NCBI GenBank assembly: GCA_964580315.1
Contig: CAZOKH010000043.1
Span: 1 to 31,233 of the forward strand
DNA from: CAZOKH01 sp964580315
GTDB taxonomy: Bacteria > Chloroflexota > Anaerolineae > Anaerolineales > Anaerolineaceae
DNA length: 31,233 nt
Reading direction: 5' to 3'
Part shown: positions 1 to 8,683 of the stretch, piece after piece
Layout: every line of letters begins with the position of its first letter
Numbering within the stretch: the first letter of the stretch is position 1
Made by a program: the position numbers and the translations under genes
The notes under the pieces: model-generated
The model's database searches: none
What the model was told of the DNA's origin: nothing
The model's input: only the letters and a program-made list of their open reading frames with translations

Positions 1-1072
1 AATAGGTTAAAGGAGACAGGGATAGGGATAAGCTCATTCAAGAAGTGATCCAACAATGCCAAACCAAGACGGAACAAGCTCCAATCACAGCGGTCCGTTC
101 GATGAATGGTTTTGACCCAGTCGTCTCGTACTGCAACACAGCCTAAATAAACGATCCACAGGTACGCCAGGCAAGCTGCGATCATCAAATTGCTCAAACG
201 TTGTGGGTCCGCCAGGTGACTTTTGTGAAGGAAGAACCCACGGCTTTTCTCGTCCGAGAAGAAGGTTTCGATTTGAAAACGCTTTTTGCACCAATACACA
301 GCTTCATCGGGCAATTCAAAGTTGGTCACCAGATAAAGGGGATGGGCAAAACCGCGCTCCCACTGTGCAATCACGGTGACTGGGCCATAACCCTCCTTCG
401 TAAACCAAACCTGCAGGATGCAGATTTGATCGTCCACCTGAAGAAACAATTCCGCAAACGAAAACGGTCGTCCGTCCTTGTAGAGGATCGTATTCTTGGC
501 AGTGCGACACACATAGCGCCAGTTTTGGGTTTGCAAGGCGGCTTGCAGGGCGATGCGATCAAATTCGCCATCACTTAGAAACACCATACGACAGTTTTCG
601 GGCAAGATCGCCTGCAATTGGGCCAGCAAATCCAAATGGATCTCCTCCGACAGATGCCCTTTTCTGCCTTTGACCACCAACTAGGTAATCGGCAAGGCCC
701 GTTTCCTGTAAATGAGGCTGATCATCAAGGTAATGCATTCCTGTCCGACCTCGCTGCCATCGATCACAAACACCAGTTCGCGAATGGCCGCCTGGTGAGA
801 CAACAATTCGCACACGAAAGGCAGGTAAAAGCCCTCGTATTCAATTCATTCATTCTGCACCCAGCGACTGTAGCGTTTGATGCGACTGTCGGCTTTGGCA
901 CGATCCGGTGTTTTGCGAGCGATGGCGTGCAATTGGCAACTGCGAGCCTGCACAATCCCGGCTACCATTGCAGCCAACGTGGTCAGTCGCCGGGCAAATT
1001 GCCTTTGGGTTCGGTTGGAAACAGTCGTTTCATAGCCAGTCTAATGGTACGATATACGCGACGATTGTCCAT
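1..1072 (-). pseudogene. Degenerate IS4-like DDE transposase, 3' end beyond window
   Basis: Read on the minus strand from the ATG at 1072, the product starts MDNRRVYRTIRLAMKRLFPT and looks like a full-length IS4-like transposase. The first catalytic Asp is in VIDGSEV, the second in FLSDGEFD, and the C-terminal Glu is in RFQIETFFSDEK, the R(3)E(6)K part of the YREK signature. Three lesions kill it. A probable one-base deletion at about 987-997 shifts frame. A TGA at 846-848 replaces an expected residue in NE-IEYEGF. A TAG at 681-683 falls after ALPIT, where related proteins have Trp. From that TAG the frame is open to base 1, so the gene continues off the window. No terminal inverted repeat could be assigned. 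The family is clear; the exact IS name is not. Confidence 0.8.
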
Positions 1073-1678
1073 AGGTATCCGCCTGTTCTTCCTAGCCGGG
1101 AAATAACATAGTTTACCTGATATGGCAGTCGTCATTTGTTAAAGTGTCCGGTAATCAAATCATCTCAAGAATTATAACTTTCCGATTGGCAGACCATGAG
1201 GAATTTACTATTTCTTATAAAAATCCCCCATTCGTCAGTTGGCCGATATTTACCATTGTTAGAATCGTTAAGCCTCACAAAATTTCGAGATTCAAGAATT
1301 TAAACAACCAAAGTTGAAGAACAATAAAGTGTGTCCTCAGTGAAACTTGTTGTTGATCGATTGTGATTTATTCACTGCAATTCAGTGCGTGCCTGAAACT
1401 CATAAGGTTTTGGCGAGAAATATAGGTATTAATAGTACCAGGCGGAGAAGTGAACCGCATCCTGATCCACTGTGGGGGCTTCATGGTGCGGTACATGTTC
1501 GGATATAGCTTGCCACGCCCTAAGTAGGCGGTTTCAAGCTGAAGCCGCAACTAAAAAACATAGAGGGAAGGCAAATCCCACCCATACAATCCGCACGTGC
1601 GCACATAAAAAACAAAAAATTATCACCGACAATAATTGTAAACAACACATCTTGCCGAAAAAAAATTTGTCTGCTGTG
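1073..1678. other. No recognisable gene
   Basis: About 600 bases between the dead transposase and the RHS remnant. Frames are short and frequently stopped, and composition is AT-rich between 1130 and 1380. I see no convincing RBS-start pair, tRNA, repeat array or known protein motif. Minus-strand residues at 1368-1550 read like decayed coding sequence but I cannot assign them. The end of the insertion sequence probably lies in the first part of this stretch. Confidence 0.5.
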
Positions 1679-2034
1679 CTGAACGGCACACTGTTTACTG
1701 GCTATGTGTATGATGGCGACGGGCAGTGGGTAAACAACGAGGCGAACGGCGTCACCATGTGCATCATGGGGGTTGGCCCTACGTGTGGGACGGCGCGCTA
1801 ATGGTGATTTATGGCGCGGGCGGGCAGTGCATTGCTTTGCGCAAAGTCGTCACACTGCTTTACCTGTTCAACGACCACCCGGGCAGCGCAGCCGTCATTA
1901 GAGACGCGACGGGTAATTCAGTGGTGAAAATGCGTTACCACACTTCTGGACAAACGTAGTTTGCGCTGGGCAGCACACCCACCAGCCTGCGTTTCACCGA
2001 GCAGCGGCAGGATAGTCTTCTTGGTCGTTATTGA
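1679..2034 (+). pseudogene. RHS/YD-repeat protein remnant, frameshifted and truncated
   Basis: Two plus-strand frames together spell a decayed RHS repeat segment. The first reads GYVYDGDGQWVNNEANGVT. After a frameshift at about 1770 the second reads IYGAGGQCIALRKV, LLYLFNDHPGSAAVIRDATG and NSVVKMRY. An in-frame TAG at 1957-1959 follows, and beyond it GSTPTSLRFTEQRQDSLLG continues in the same frame to TGA at 2032-2034. Intact homologues have the YDGDGQRV, DHLGS and RFTGQREE...GLY motifs, and then the Y-Y-GAR-WYD core, which is absent here. Both the 5' part and the core are missing, so this is a relic cut at its right side at about 2030. It reads toward the minus-strand transfer operon. Confidence 0.75.
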
Positions 2035-2061
2035 CACAGCTAAATGTTTTGTATTTTTCAA

Positions 2062-3225
2062 TCACAACCATAATGGATCATCCACACCGATCAGGGTCAG
2101 ACTGCGGGGGAGATGCTCCTTCACAAATGCCAGGTTGAATAGATTGGTACTCATACCGGTTACTCCGGATTCTCTACAGGCTTCAAAAAGCTTTTCTCGC
2201 CCTTGTTCATTCAAAGCACACAGGGCGATCTTGCCATTATTCAAATGAGCCAGTTCTTTCAATTTCTCAAGATTGAATTCATTCGATTCTATCCCCACGT
2301 ACCATGTTTCTTCACCCTTCTCAACATGCACATCTGGTTGCACGACACTATTCACCACCGGAAGCACCTCTGCTTTCCAACCACGCAGGCGGGCATGCAT
2401 GGCAAAAGTCAGTACGGCAAGAATATGATCTTTCCTGTTTTCACCTGGATATATTCGGATCAAGCGTTCCGACTCACTTTCAACCACCGTCCAGCCTAAT
2501 GCGTTGCACAAATGCCTGCCTTCCTCAGTCAGACGACAAACCGCCAGAGAGGTTTCAAAGGGAGTTGTCATATGAAGCACTTCAGTAGCCACCAGCCTGG
2601 ATTCAACCAGCTCTTCCAGCGGTTTCCGCACGGAATTGGTGCGCATGCCCAGCCCTTCCCGGCGGCTGATGATGGTATCAATCTCCAGCCGGACGCTCAC
2701 CCCGGCTGCCAGCAGGCGTAATGCCATCAACTTACGGCGGTAGCGCAGGGCAGATTGACCTGTGTCCAGGTGGCGTCGGTATGCAGCCGGCGGTTGCGTT
2801 GGAATGGGCATCTCGGCAATCAAGCGGATCATGGATGGGATGTCATAACCACCCGTTTGGAAGGCAGCAGCAAGAGTGTTTTTTACCTGTTCATTTTCAG
2901 GCGATAAAACCACTTCTGCTTCCTGCAATTGTTCATCCCTACCTTGCGATAAAACCTTCAGATGTTTGTCGAGGCTCTTCCATTCCCTGCCATTTTTGGG
3001 CTGATAATCCCTCCAAAATGTCTGCCAGTCCCCGGTCGACCAGCTCTCCAGGTTAGGGAAAGCGCCGCGGCGCAAATCTTCCAGGCGTTCCCCATCCAGG
3101 CGAAATGCCAGGTCAATCATCAGCTTACGGTAGCTGCGGGCAATCTTCTCCGCATTGACACGCAATTGCCGTTCCGTCTCGATCAAATCTTCGAGCATAC
3201 GTTCACGGGATGATTCAATACTCAT
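2062..3225 (-). CDS. Replication-relaxation-like wHTH / nuclease-fold protein, last gene of transfer operon
   Basis: A 387-residue soluble protein with no signal peptide. The N-terminal 110 residues are charged and helical. A winged-helix-like region follows at about 165-235 (LEIDTIISRREG...SVRKPLEELVESRLV). The C-terminal domain carries HARLRGWKAEVLPVVNSVV, then QPDVHVEKGEETWYVGIESN. The PDV...hydrophobic strand ending in E resembles the layout of Replic_Relax (PF13814) and PD-(D/E)XK-fold proteins. The same block recurs in the protein at 21705-22469 (HARLRGWKVEICPVVNS, MPDVLVEKSGQPIYVEIE), so the two are paralogues at opposite ends of the block. The start ATG overlaps the preceding stop by 4 bases, so it is coupled to the operon. 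A DNA-processing role is inferred; family assignment is moderate. Confidence 0.65.
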   Translation of the reverse strand: MSIESSRERMLEDLIETERQLRVNAEKIARSYRKLMIDLAFRLDGERLEDLRRGAFPNLESWSTGDWQTFWRDYQPKNGREWKSLDKHLKVLSQGRDEQLQEAEVVLSPENEQVKNTLAAAFQTGGYDIPSMIRLIAEMPIPTQPPAAYRRHLDTGQSALRYRRKLMALRLLAAGVSVRLEIDTIISRREGLGMRTNSVRKPLEELVESRLVATEVLHMTTPFETSLAVCRLTEEGRHLCNALGWTVVESESERLIRIYPGENRKDHILAVLTFAMHARLRGWKAEVLPVVNSVVQPDVHVEKGEETWYVGIESNEFNLEKLKELAHLNNGKIALCALNEQGREKLFEACRESGVTGMSTNLFNLAFVKEHLPRSLTLIGVDDPLWL

Positions 3226-3659
3226 GGCTGGATATCCAGATTATGGAGTGACTCAACAGCCAGGTTGAGATACGCAAGGGCTTCCTCACGGCTCAACTTG
3301 CCCACTGACCAATCCCGCACCGCTGCCGATGCCTCCAATACCAATCCTCTGGCTTCATTTAATGTAGGTAATGTTCCTTGCTGGACTTCAACTGTTCCGT
3401 TCTGCACCAGTACCTGCACCTTCACCGCATCCGGTACCTCATTGAGAGCATTGGCCAGTCGGTCACAAAACAAAGTTAATTGTGCCAGTTCCCTTTCATG
3501 CTGTTGGCGCAAGCGCATTTCCGCCCAATCTTCCCAGGCGAACAGTCGGGCTGGTTGAGGCGTATACAGGCAACCAACCGCAGCAAAGGAAATCAGTACC
3601 AGGACTATCAGGGCGCTGATCCAGAAAGATTTCATGTTCTCTTTTAGTTCAATTTCCAC
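3222..3659 (-). CDS. Small membrane-anchored protein of the transfer operon
   Basis: A 145-residue protein (GTG start) or 137 residues from the ATG at 3635; both have weak purine-rich leaders and I cannot decide. One N-terminal membrane segment (SFWISALIVLVLISFAAVGC) ends in Cys, so a lipoprotein is possible, but the lipobox is imperfect. The remaining roughly 110 residues are helical and charged, with LRQQHERELAQLTLFCDRLA, a likely coiled-coil stretch. I recognise no family. It lies between the TadG-like pseudopilin and the terminal nuclease-like protein, so a structural or accessory envelope role is an inference from position only. Confidence 0.6.
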   Translation of the reverse strand: MEIELKENMKSFWISALIVLVLISFAAVGCLYTPQPARLFAWEDWAEMRLRQQHERELAQLTLFCDRLANALNEVPDAVKVQVLVQNGTVEVQQGTLPTLNEARGLVLEASAAVRDWSVGKLSREEALAYLNLAVESLHNLDIQP

Positions 3660-3675
3660 CGGACATCTCTCTTTA

Positions 3676-4110
3676 TCAATGTTTTTCGACGCGTAATTCT
3701 GAAACAGTGCGCACGGAAACCGGCAGGGCAGGGGAGGCTGGAATCAGCAGTTCAACTTCCGCCCGGGCAGCACAGAACACAATGGTTGGCGATCGCAGCG
3801 ACACAGAAGTCAAAGAAGGAGAATAACGCACCAGACCCTTTTCGTTACAAGTTGCACTAAAATGCTGTGCTGCCCAACCTGCGCCTTTGCTGAGATCAAT
3901 GCGCTTCACGCCGCTCTGCATGAAGGCAGGTTCATCCAATGCCTGGGCAGCAGCCTCACAGGCAGCGTCGGCGGCAGCCTGCAAATGCGTCCGGACATAT
4001 AAAGCGCGTACCACATCCACGCATAGAATCATCAACGGCACAACCACCAATGCCAGAAAAATGGCTGTGTAGGGCATGACCTGTCCCGGCTGCGATCGCC
4101 TACGCATCAC
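3676..4110 (-). CDS. TadG/TadE-like minor pilin protein
   Basis: 144 residues. The N-terminus has a basic stretch (MMRRRSQPGQ), then one hydrophobic segment (VMPYTAIFLALVVVPLMILC), then VDVVRALYVRTHLQAAADAA. That last pattern, xDxxRxxxxRxxLQxAADAA, is the signature of TadG-like proteins, in which it follows the membrane helix. It is much shorter than classical TadG (400 residues or more) because it lacks the C-terminal von Willebrand-like part, so it may act as a TadE/F-type minor pseudopilin. The ATG overlaps the stop of the TadE-like gene by 4 bases, which implies translational coupling. Confidence 0.8.
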   Translation of the reverse strand: MMRRRSQPGQVMPYTAIFLALVVVPLMILCVDVVRALYVRTHLQAAADAACEAAAQALDEPAFMQSGVKRIDLSKGAGWAAQHFSATCNEKGLVRYSPSLTSVSLRSPTIVFCAARAEVELLIPASPALPVSVRTVSELRVEKH

Positions 4111-4508
4111 CAGCCCTCCTGGCGGAAGGTAGTTGCCGAAGTGCCTTTGAATTCAATCCCCGCGCCACCACCCAGCAAGGATAGAATCGAGCCGATCCAA
4201 TTGGGAACACGCCAGTTCACCGTGATGGTAATGCGTGAACCCGGACGACCGCCTCCCGCAGCCGCCACCTGATACTCACCGATCATGGTTTTCTCCAGGG
4301 TTGCATTAGCAGCGGTTGCGGCGGCACCCGCGGCAGCCCGCTGGGTAACCGACCCGACACGCGCGCCGTAGTTGGCAGCATTGGAAGCCGCCACTGAAGC
4401 GTAACCGGCGATGGCGAAGTTGATCAATGCGAAGGTCAGCACCAGAACAACCGGCATCACCACTGCCGTTTCCGCCATGGCACTGCCGCGTTCTTTTCTA
4501 AATCGCAC
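4107..4508 (-). CDS. tadE: TadE-like minor pilin protein
   Basis: About 133 residues from a GTG at 4508 that is preceded by GAGGTG at a short spacing; a longer frame to 4625 would run through the pilin gene and is rejected. The N-terminus reads RKERGSAMAETAVVMPVVLV, a type-IV-pilin-like leader (G, then E near +5 within a hydrophobic helix) typical of TadE. It continues into NAANYGARVG and a Gly/Ala-rich, beta-rich tail (GRPGSRITITVNWRV). In Tad systems TadE is a pseudopilin processed by the TadV/CpaA peptidase. The start overlaps the end of the Flp pilin gene by 11 bases. Confidence 0.82.
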   Translation of the reverse strand: MRFRKERGSAMAETAVVMPVVLVLTFALINFAIAGYASVAASNAANYGARVGSVTQRAAAGAAATAANATLEKTMIGEYQVAAAGGGRPGSRITITVNWRVPNWIGSILSLLGGGAGIEFKGTSATTFRQEGW

Positions 4509-4656
4509 CGGCCACCTCACTGATCTTTGCCAGGATATTGACCCCCAGCAATTGAAAACCTGCCAGCGCCGCCAGCAACACCATGGCGCCCACCGCGGCA
4601 TATTCACCCATGTGTGCCGCCTCACGTCCGAAGAGAAAAGTAGAGATTTTTTTCAT
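4498..4656 (-). CDS. flp: Flp-type major pilin
   Basis: A 52-residue pilin precursor. ATG at 4656 has GGAGG six bases upstream; the longer frame to 4752 runs through the peptidase gene and is rejected. The leader MKKISTFLFGREAA is followed by HMGEYAAVGAMVLLAALAGF. The Glu-Tyr pair is the diagnostic Flp motif, placed so that cleavage after EA would leave Glu at position 5. Unlike many Flp leaders there is no Gly at the predicted cleavage site (Ala instead). The mature pilin would be under 40 residues, normal for Flp. The ATG overlaps the stop of the prepilin peptidase gene (ATGA), pairing enzyme and substrate. Confidence 0.88.
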   Translation of the reverse strand: MKKISTFLFGREAAHMGEYAAVGAMVLLAALAGFQLLGVNILAKISEVAGAI

Positions 4657-5036
4657 GATAAGCCTCCAGAATTTAGAATTTGAACCAACATCGCTCCGGC
4701 AGCCATCAACGGCACAGCCGGGTAACGCTGTTGGAAACGACTGAGTATCCATCCGGCAGTGCTCTCAACCAGCAGGGCGCCCGCCAGCATAAACGGTGAA
4801 AAAGCGGCGAGGAACAGCAGAATTTTTACATCCGCGGCACCGATCCAGCCTTTCCACAACATCCATCCCAGAATGGCAGCACACAAGATCAGGCGGAGAA
4901 CTGCTATTTTTCCATTCAAGACTGCCATGAAAGGCGCAACCAACAAAGCGGGAACCGTCAACCAATTACTGACCTGCCTGCTGCGCCAGTCCTGCCAGGC
5001 ACAGATCAGCAACCAGATCAATACACAGGTTGCCAT
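4653..5036 (-). CDS. tadV: Prepilin peptidase, CpaA/TadV type (A24 family)
   Basis: A 127-residue integral membrane aspartic protease predicted to cleave the Flp pilin and the TadE/G pseudopilins on the cytoplasmic side. The two catalytic Asp residues are visible: one in AWQDWRSRQVSN near the N-terminus, the other in GAADVKILLFLAAF, where the family usually has GxGD-(V/F)K, so one Gly is Ala here. Four or so hydrophobic segments fill the rest. The length matches the short CpaA/TadV class, which lacks the N-methylase domain of PilD/GspO. It overlaps the amidase-like gene upstream by 19 bases and the pilin gene downstream by 4. Confidence 0.85.
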   Translation of the reverse strand: MATCVLIWLLICAWQDWRSRQVSNWLTVPALLVAPFMAVLNGKIAVLRLILCAAILGWMLWKGWIGAADVKILLFLAAFSPFMLAGALLVESTAGWILSRFQQRYPAVPLMAAGAMLVQILNSGGLS

Positions 5037-5740
5037 TGGGTCTCCATGCGTTCCAGTTCATTGTGCCATTCCTGCCAGTATGGCTGATACACAATATCCT
5101 GCCAGTATTGGTAATACAGCGAGTGAAAAGTCACTTCCTGATCCTGCAATTGGGATGCAGGCAGAATGTGCCGATCATCCATGGGCAGGTTATGACGATC
5201 GGTAATATCGCGTAACAGGCCGCGTAAGGCAATCATCTGGATTAAGGGGTCATGGCGTGGATCGCTGTATTCTTCAGAATCCTTGGCTGTGGAAACCAGA
5301 CCGATGTGAATGGAACGCAATTCAGGGAAAGCCTGCTGACCGTCACACAACCCTGAAGGACAGGTATCCAGGCAGCCGCCATCCGCACAGGAGATATGAT
5401 AGGCGGGCAATTTTTCGGGCAACAGCTGGTAGACCATTCCATCCAGGTCGATCAAGTAATGGGTTGAATCCGTTCCATCGCGATATTTCTTTAATGAAGC
5501 AATGAAATCAGTACCGGTGGCATGGATGATCACTACCTGTGGCTGATTTTCATCCGCAATGGATGCGGCGCAAGCCGGGATGACGGACGCGCCAGTACTA
5601 TCCCCTATGAAAGGCAGTGACAATGCACAGGTGGTTGGATCTTCCGGTGGCAATGGCGCAGCAGATAAGGACACCACCGTCAGCGCCAGAAAACCAACAG
5701 TGAGTATCAGAGCGATCAGGGCGGAAAAAATGTGTCTCAT
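5018..5740 (-). CDS. Exported N-acetylmuramoyl-L-alanine amidase-like protein (Amidase_2/PGRP fold)
   Basis: A 240-residue protein from the ATG at 5740, which overlaps the previous stop as ATGA. A signal peptide (HIFSALIALILTVGFLALTV, then SLSAAP) precedes the mature domain. The Amidase_2 pattern is visible: VVIIHATGTD with zinc-ligand candidate His73, THYLIDLDGMVYQLLPEKLP, AYHIS with His115, then SIHIGLVS. The third ligand is probably His191 (DDRHILPAS). A four-Cys cluster (C118 to C132) is inserted after AYHIS and could form disulfides outside the cell. Envelope-spanning transfer machines often carry a muralytic enzyme; classical tad loci do not. Catalytic activity is not proven because the C-terminal motif is divergent. 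Confidence 0.75.
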   Translation of the reverse strand: MRHIFSALIALILTVGFLALTVVSLSAAPLPPEDPTTCALSLPFIGDSTGASVIPACAASIADENQPQVVIIHATGTDFIASLKKYRDGTDSTHYLIDLDGMVYQLLPEKLPAYHISCADGGCLDTCPSGLCDGQQAFPELRSIHIGLVSTAKDSEEYSDPRHDPLIQMIALRGLLRDITDRHNLPMDDRHILPASQLQDQEVTFHSLYYQYWQDIVYQPYWQEWHNELERMETQWQPVY

Positions 5741-6270
5741 TTTTTCACCCAATAAAACCACAGGCGTCTGGGCTCGCCCCAGTCAATTCCCAGGGCTTTG
5801 CCCACCTGACCTGCCTCAAGGTCAAACCATTCACTGCTGGCAATGGAACGATCCAGAACTTCAAACCTACGTCCCAGCAGCGGATCCACCAGGTTGGCGA
5901 CTCCGTTCTTATTCTTCCGCACCTCCAATGGTCGAATCGCGTTGTGCAACTGACGCGGCGACAGCGGAGAGATCACCAGGCGACGATCGGCTTGCTCCGT
6001 CAGGCATTCCACGACCAGTGGTTCCTTCAAGCTGCGTTCAACGCCGGTCACGGAAATTCCGGTTTGCTGATGTACCCAGCTCAGGGGATTATCCACCAGG
6101 ACTTGCTTGCGGCGTTGATCGCGCCGTTCCGCCACCTGCATCAGGTACCAGTCGGACAGCACAGTTTCCATTTCCTGCATGGCAGCAGCCTGGCGGCTGT
6201 TATACAGGGTAAGAATCGCGCCCAGCAATAGCACAGCCGTCAGGGTGGCAATTCCAAGAATATCCAGCAT
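5737..6270 (-). CDS. Single-pass membrane protein of unknown function in transfer operon
   Basis: 177 residues, starting with one membrane helix (MLDILGIATLTAVLLLGAIL) followed by a soluble, charged domain with no family I recognise. It contains VERSLKEPLVVECLTEQADR and ends GEPRRLWFYWVKK. The start is secure: AGGAGG lies nine bases upstream of the ATG, one of the best ribosome sites in the operon. The stop of the upstream gene ends one base before this start. Topology predicts the C-terminal domain outside or inside depending on charge; the NSRQ sequence after the helix does not decide it. Confidence 0.65.
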   Translation of the reverse strand: MLDILGIATLTAVLLLGAILTLYNSRQAAAMQEMETVLSDWYLMQVAERRDQRRKQVLVDNPLSWVHQQTGISVTGVERSLKEPLVVECLTEQADRRLVISPLSPRQLHNAIRPLEVRKNKNGVANLVDPLLGRRFEVLDRSIASSEWFDLEAGQVGKALGIDWGEPRRLWFYWVKK

Positions 6271-8109
6271 CTATTGATTCCTCCTCAAATGAGAGAATTT
6301 TCGAAAAGTATGCGTCAGTTGGCGCAATCGCCGGGGACGCTCATCTATTACGGCGGATAGCCCCAAGGCAAAAGCCAACCCGCTCAGGGTGATGAATTGC
6401 CAGAAGGTGCGCGGTGAACATCTCACAACCGGTTTCTGGACTGGAGTAGCCTGATTCAACGCCTGTAAGGCAGGCAGCACAGTCGCCACCTGTTCCGGGC
6501 GAGTTAATGTAGATGTAGCAATTGGTGGGCGGGTCGTTTCCCGTTGTGGTGGTAGTGTGGCGGTAGGAGTTGGGGTGATCGTTTCTGTTACCGTAGGTGT
6601 ATAGGGTTGGGGTTCATACGGAATCACAGGTTGGGCGCGTTGAATGAAGCGTTCATCCAAGGTGGTGCGATTCCCGGCATTATCCTCTGCCCGAACAAGA
6701 ATGGAACGTTCTCCATAACCATCATCGGCAAAGTGTTGGATAAAACGGTCGCCATTTGCATAGATTTCTGCTTCCTGCCAATCCTCTCCATCTTTGCGAA
6801 CCTGCACCTGTCTAATACCAGAAGTGGCATCCTGGATGGTTCCTTCCACCAGAATTCCGATGTTATCCCAGTTGATTGAAACAACCTCCAACTGTGGAGG
6901 GGTGTAATCAACACGTAGTGTTCCATCGGCGGATGCCTCATTCCCGGCAACATCCTGTGCGTCGATGTGTAATCCATAGGTTCCATCTGGCAGGGACAGC
7001 GTCAGGTTGGTCAGGGAGGTCAACGGTTGGTTGATATATTCCATCGGCTGAAAGGCATCGCTGTTCAGGCTGTACTGCGCCTGTGCGATTCCGGATAATT
7101 CGTCCTGGATATCCAGGGTGATATCGATTGGATCGGTTCTATCCCAACTATTATCCCCATCCGGCAAAGGATTCACCTGTACCTGTGGTTGAACGGTATC
7201 CAGGAACAGGCTAAACAGGGTAATCCACTCGGCATAATTTTCTGCCTTATCACGGGTGCGCACACGAAGAGAATAGACACCATCTTGAAGCGGACCTTCC
7301 GGCAGGAAACTACTAAATCCTTCATCCTGAATGAAGTTCCCGACCTGACCTTCAGGATCCACCCCGAAATAGGTGTCATACCCCAGCACACCGGAAAGAT
7401 CATCCCTGGCGCCTGACCAGGTAAACGCCGGAGAAACAGCCAGATTATTCCAGACGCCATTCAGACCGCCATTGGCTTCTTCGACCACATCCGGATTGGA
7501 CGGCGGGGTATCATCAATCTGGTAGGAAGAAACATACAGAAAATTCATGTAGCCCGCTCCACCATAATGGCTGTACATGGGGGGACATAGGGTTAGCGTA
7601 TGGTCACCGGGTAATAAATCGGGGGATTCCCACTCATAAATGGTACTGTCACCACCACTGGAAAATGACTCGGCATAGCTGTCCGAGGTCTTTCCCTGCA
7701 TGATGGTATCCACACTCAAATCATCGATGCTGACACCCATCTTGCGGGTTACCGATCCGGGCATGTTATCCCGGTTGGACGGTGGGGTGAACTTCAAGCC
7801 CTTGAAATATCCGATCCTGATCTTCTCTCCATTAAACGTGGCGTGCCAGCAGGCTTTATAGCTGTATGCCTTGGTGAGCTGCCATGCCAGCCCGGTGTTT
7901 TGTTCATAATAAGTATCCATCCAGGCACGTGCATAATATACCCAGCCTTCAAATCCCGGCGGATCATCCCAGTATCGCGCCGATGCATCGTGTGTCATCG
8001 TATCGGGGGTAAAGTGCTGCCACTCAACCACACCCACGGCATAAACCGGGGCAACATGGATGAAAAGAACAATCATTAGGAGCAACAAGGACAACCATCT
8101 GAGTTTCAT
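6271..8109 (-). CDS. Large exported Ig-like-repeat surface protein with C-terminal membrane anchor
   Basis: 612 residues. A signal peptide (WLSLLLLMIVLFIHVAPVYA) opens the protein. The body has at least three beta-sandwich-like modules, each starting with a DxxPP or DTxQP motif (DDTPPSNPD, DTVQPQVQVNP, VDYTPPQLEVV) and ending in ARDxAGN-like sequences (RTRDKAENYAEW, IDAQDVAGNEAS, VRAEDNAGNRTT). This pattern is known from bacterial Ig-like adhesin repeats. A Thr/Pro-rich stalk (TPTVTETITPTPTATLPP) leads to a C-terminal hydrophobic segment (FITLSGLAFALGLSAV) and a basic tail, so it is probably anchored with the repeats outside. In the operon it could serve in contact with recipient cells or surfaces (inference). 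Confidence 0.75.
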   Translation of the reverse strand: MKLRWLSLLLLMIVLFIHVAPVYAVGVVEWQHFTPDTMTHDASARYWDDPPGFEGWVYYARAWMDTYYEQNTGLAWQLTKAYSYKACWHATFNGEKIRIGYFKGLKFTPPSNRDNMPGSVTRKMGVSIDDLSVDTIMQGKTSDSYAESFSSGGDSTIYEWESPDLLPGDHTLTLCPPMYSHYGGAGYMNFLYVSSYQIDDTPPSNPDVVEEANGGLNGVWNNLAVSPAFTWSGARDDLSGVLGYDTYFGVDPEGQVGNFIQDEGFSSFLPEGPLQDGVYSLRVRTRDKAENYAEWITLFSLFLDTVQPQVQVNPLPDGDNSWDRTDPIDITLDIQDELSGIAQAQYSLNSDAFQPMEYINQPLTSLTNLTLSLPDGTYGLHIDAQDVAGNEASADGTLRVDYTPPQLEVVSINWDNIGILVEGTIQDATSGIRQVQVRKDGEDWQEAEIYANGDRFIQHFADDGYGERSILVRAEDNAGNRTTLDERFIQRAQPVIPYEPQPYTPTVTETITPTPTATLPPQRETTRPPIATSTLTRPEQVATVLPALQALNQATPVQKPVVRCSPRTFWQFITLSGLAFALGLSAVIDERPRRLRQLTHTFRKFSHLRRNQ

Positions 8110-8113
8110 GGTT

Positions 8114-8674
8114 TCACCACACCAGCGGAATCAGTCGCCAGGGAGTCAGTTTCTGGTAGAGTGTATAACCAGACAGCATGCGTTCTTCCCAGTGGATGCG
8201 CAACAACAGCAGAATTAAAATCACACAAATGGTGAGCAGGTTCCCCAGTTGCATATTCGCCAGTCCCAGACCGAGATAGGAAACCAGTTCGCCCAGGTAG
8301 ATGGGATGACGCACGATGCGATAAGCACCGTTCATCACCAGCCCTCGATCTGCTGGAGCAATCCCAAAATGCCGTCCCAGTGAGATCAACCCCCAAAGGG
8401 AGAACGCCAGCCCGGTAAACGCAACAGGTATACAAATCCGTTCAGCCTGCAAACCAAAAGGCAGCACCACACATAGCCAGGCGGTAGCCTGCTGATACCA
8501 TACAGCACGATGCTTCTCCGCTCGGCGTGTCAAGACCAGTGCCGCAGCGATGCCGGACTGGAGTGCCAGGATGAATGCAAACCACGAACCATCTGTTGCC
8601 TGACGCAAACGGATTCCTACCAAAAGGCTGAACAACATGGCACCCATCCAATCACCCAAACGCAAACGTATCAT
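8114..8674 (-). CDS. Isoprenylcysteine-carboxyl-methyltransferase-like membrane methyltransferase
   Basis: A 186-residue polytopic membrane protein. The ICMT/PEMT family signature is clear: GLVMNGAYRIVRHPIYLGEL (G-x-Y-x-x-x-RHP-x-Y-x-G), and near the C-terminus HWEERMLSGYTLYQK, matching the EE-x-x-L...Y-x-x-Y motif, then the final Pro-rich end. These motifs bind S-adenosylmethionine and the C-terminal helix in the family. The real substrate is unknown; bacterial members are rarely characterised. It lies between tadC and the surface-protein gene with a good GAGAGG site ahead of its ATG. Since the peptidase here lacks a methylase domain, pilin methylation is a possible but untested job. Confidence 0.75.
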   Translation of the reverse strand: MIRLRLGDWMGAMLFSLLVGIRLRQATDGSWFAFILALQSGIAAALVLTRRAEKHRAVWYQQATAWLCVVLPFGLQAERICIPVAFTGLAFSLWGLISLGRHFGIAPADRGLVMNGAYRIVRHPIYLGELVSYLGLGLANMQLGNLLTICVILILLLLRIHWEERMLSGYTLYQKLTPWRLIPLVW

Positions 8675-8683
8675 GCCTGCCTC

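Noticed and set aside
1368..1550. Minus-strand open frame of 60 codons
   Set aside because: No ribosome site, no recognisable motif and surrounded by decayed sequence; it may be a remnant but cannot be supported.
2030..2100. A copy of the tRNA-Cys 3' end as an attachment site at the far end of the block
   Set aside because: The sequence around the left junction has no match by eye to the T-arm and acceptor region of the tRNA, so tRNA-targeted integration is not supported.
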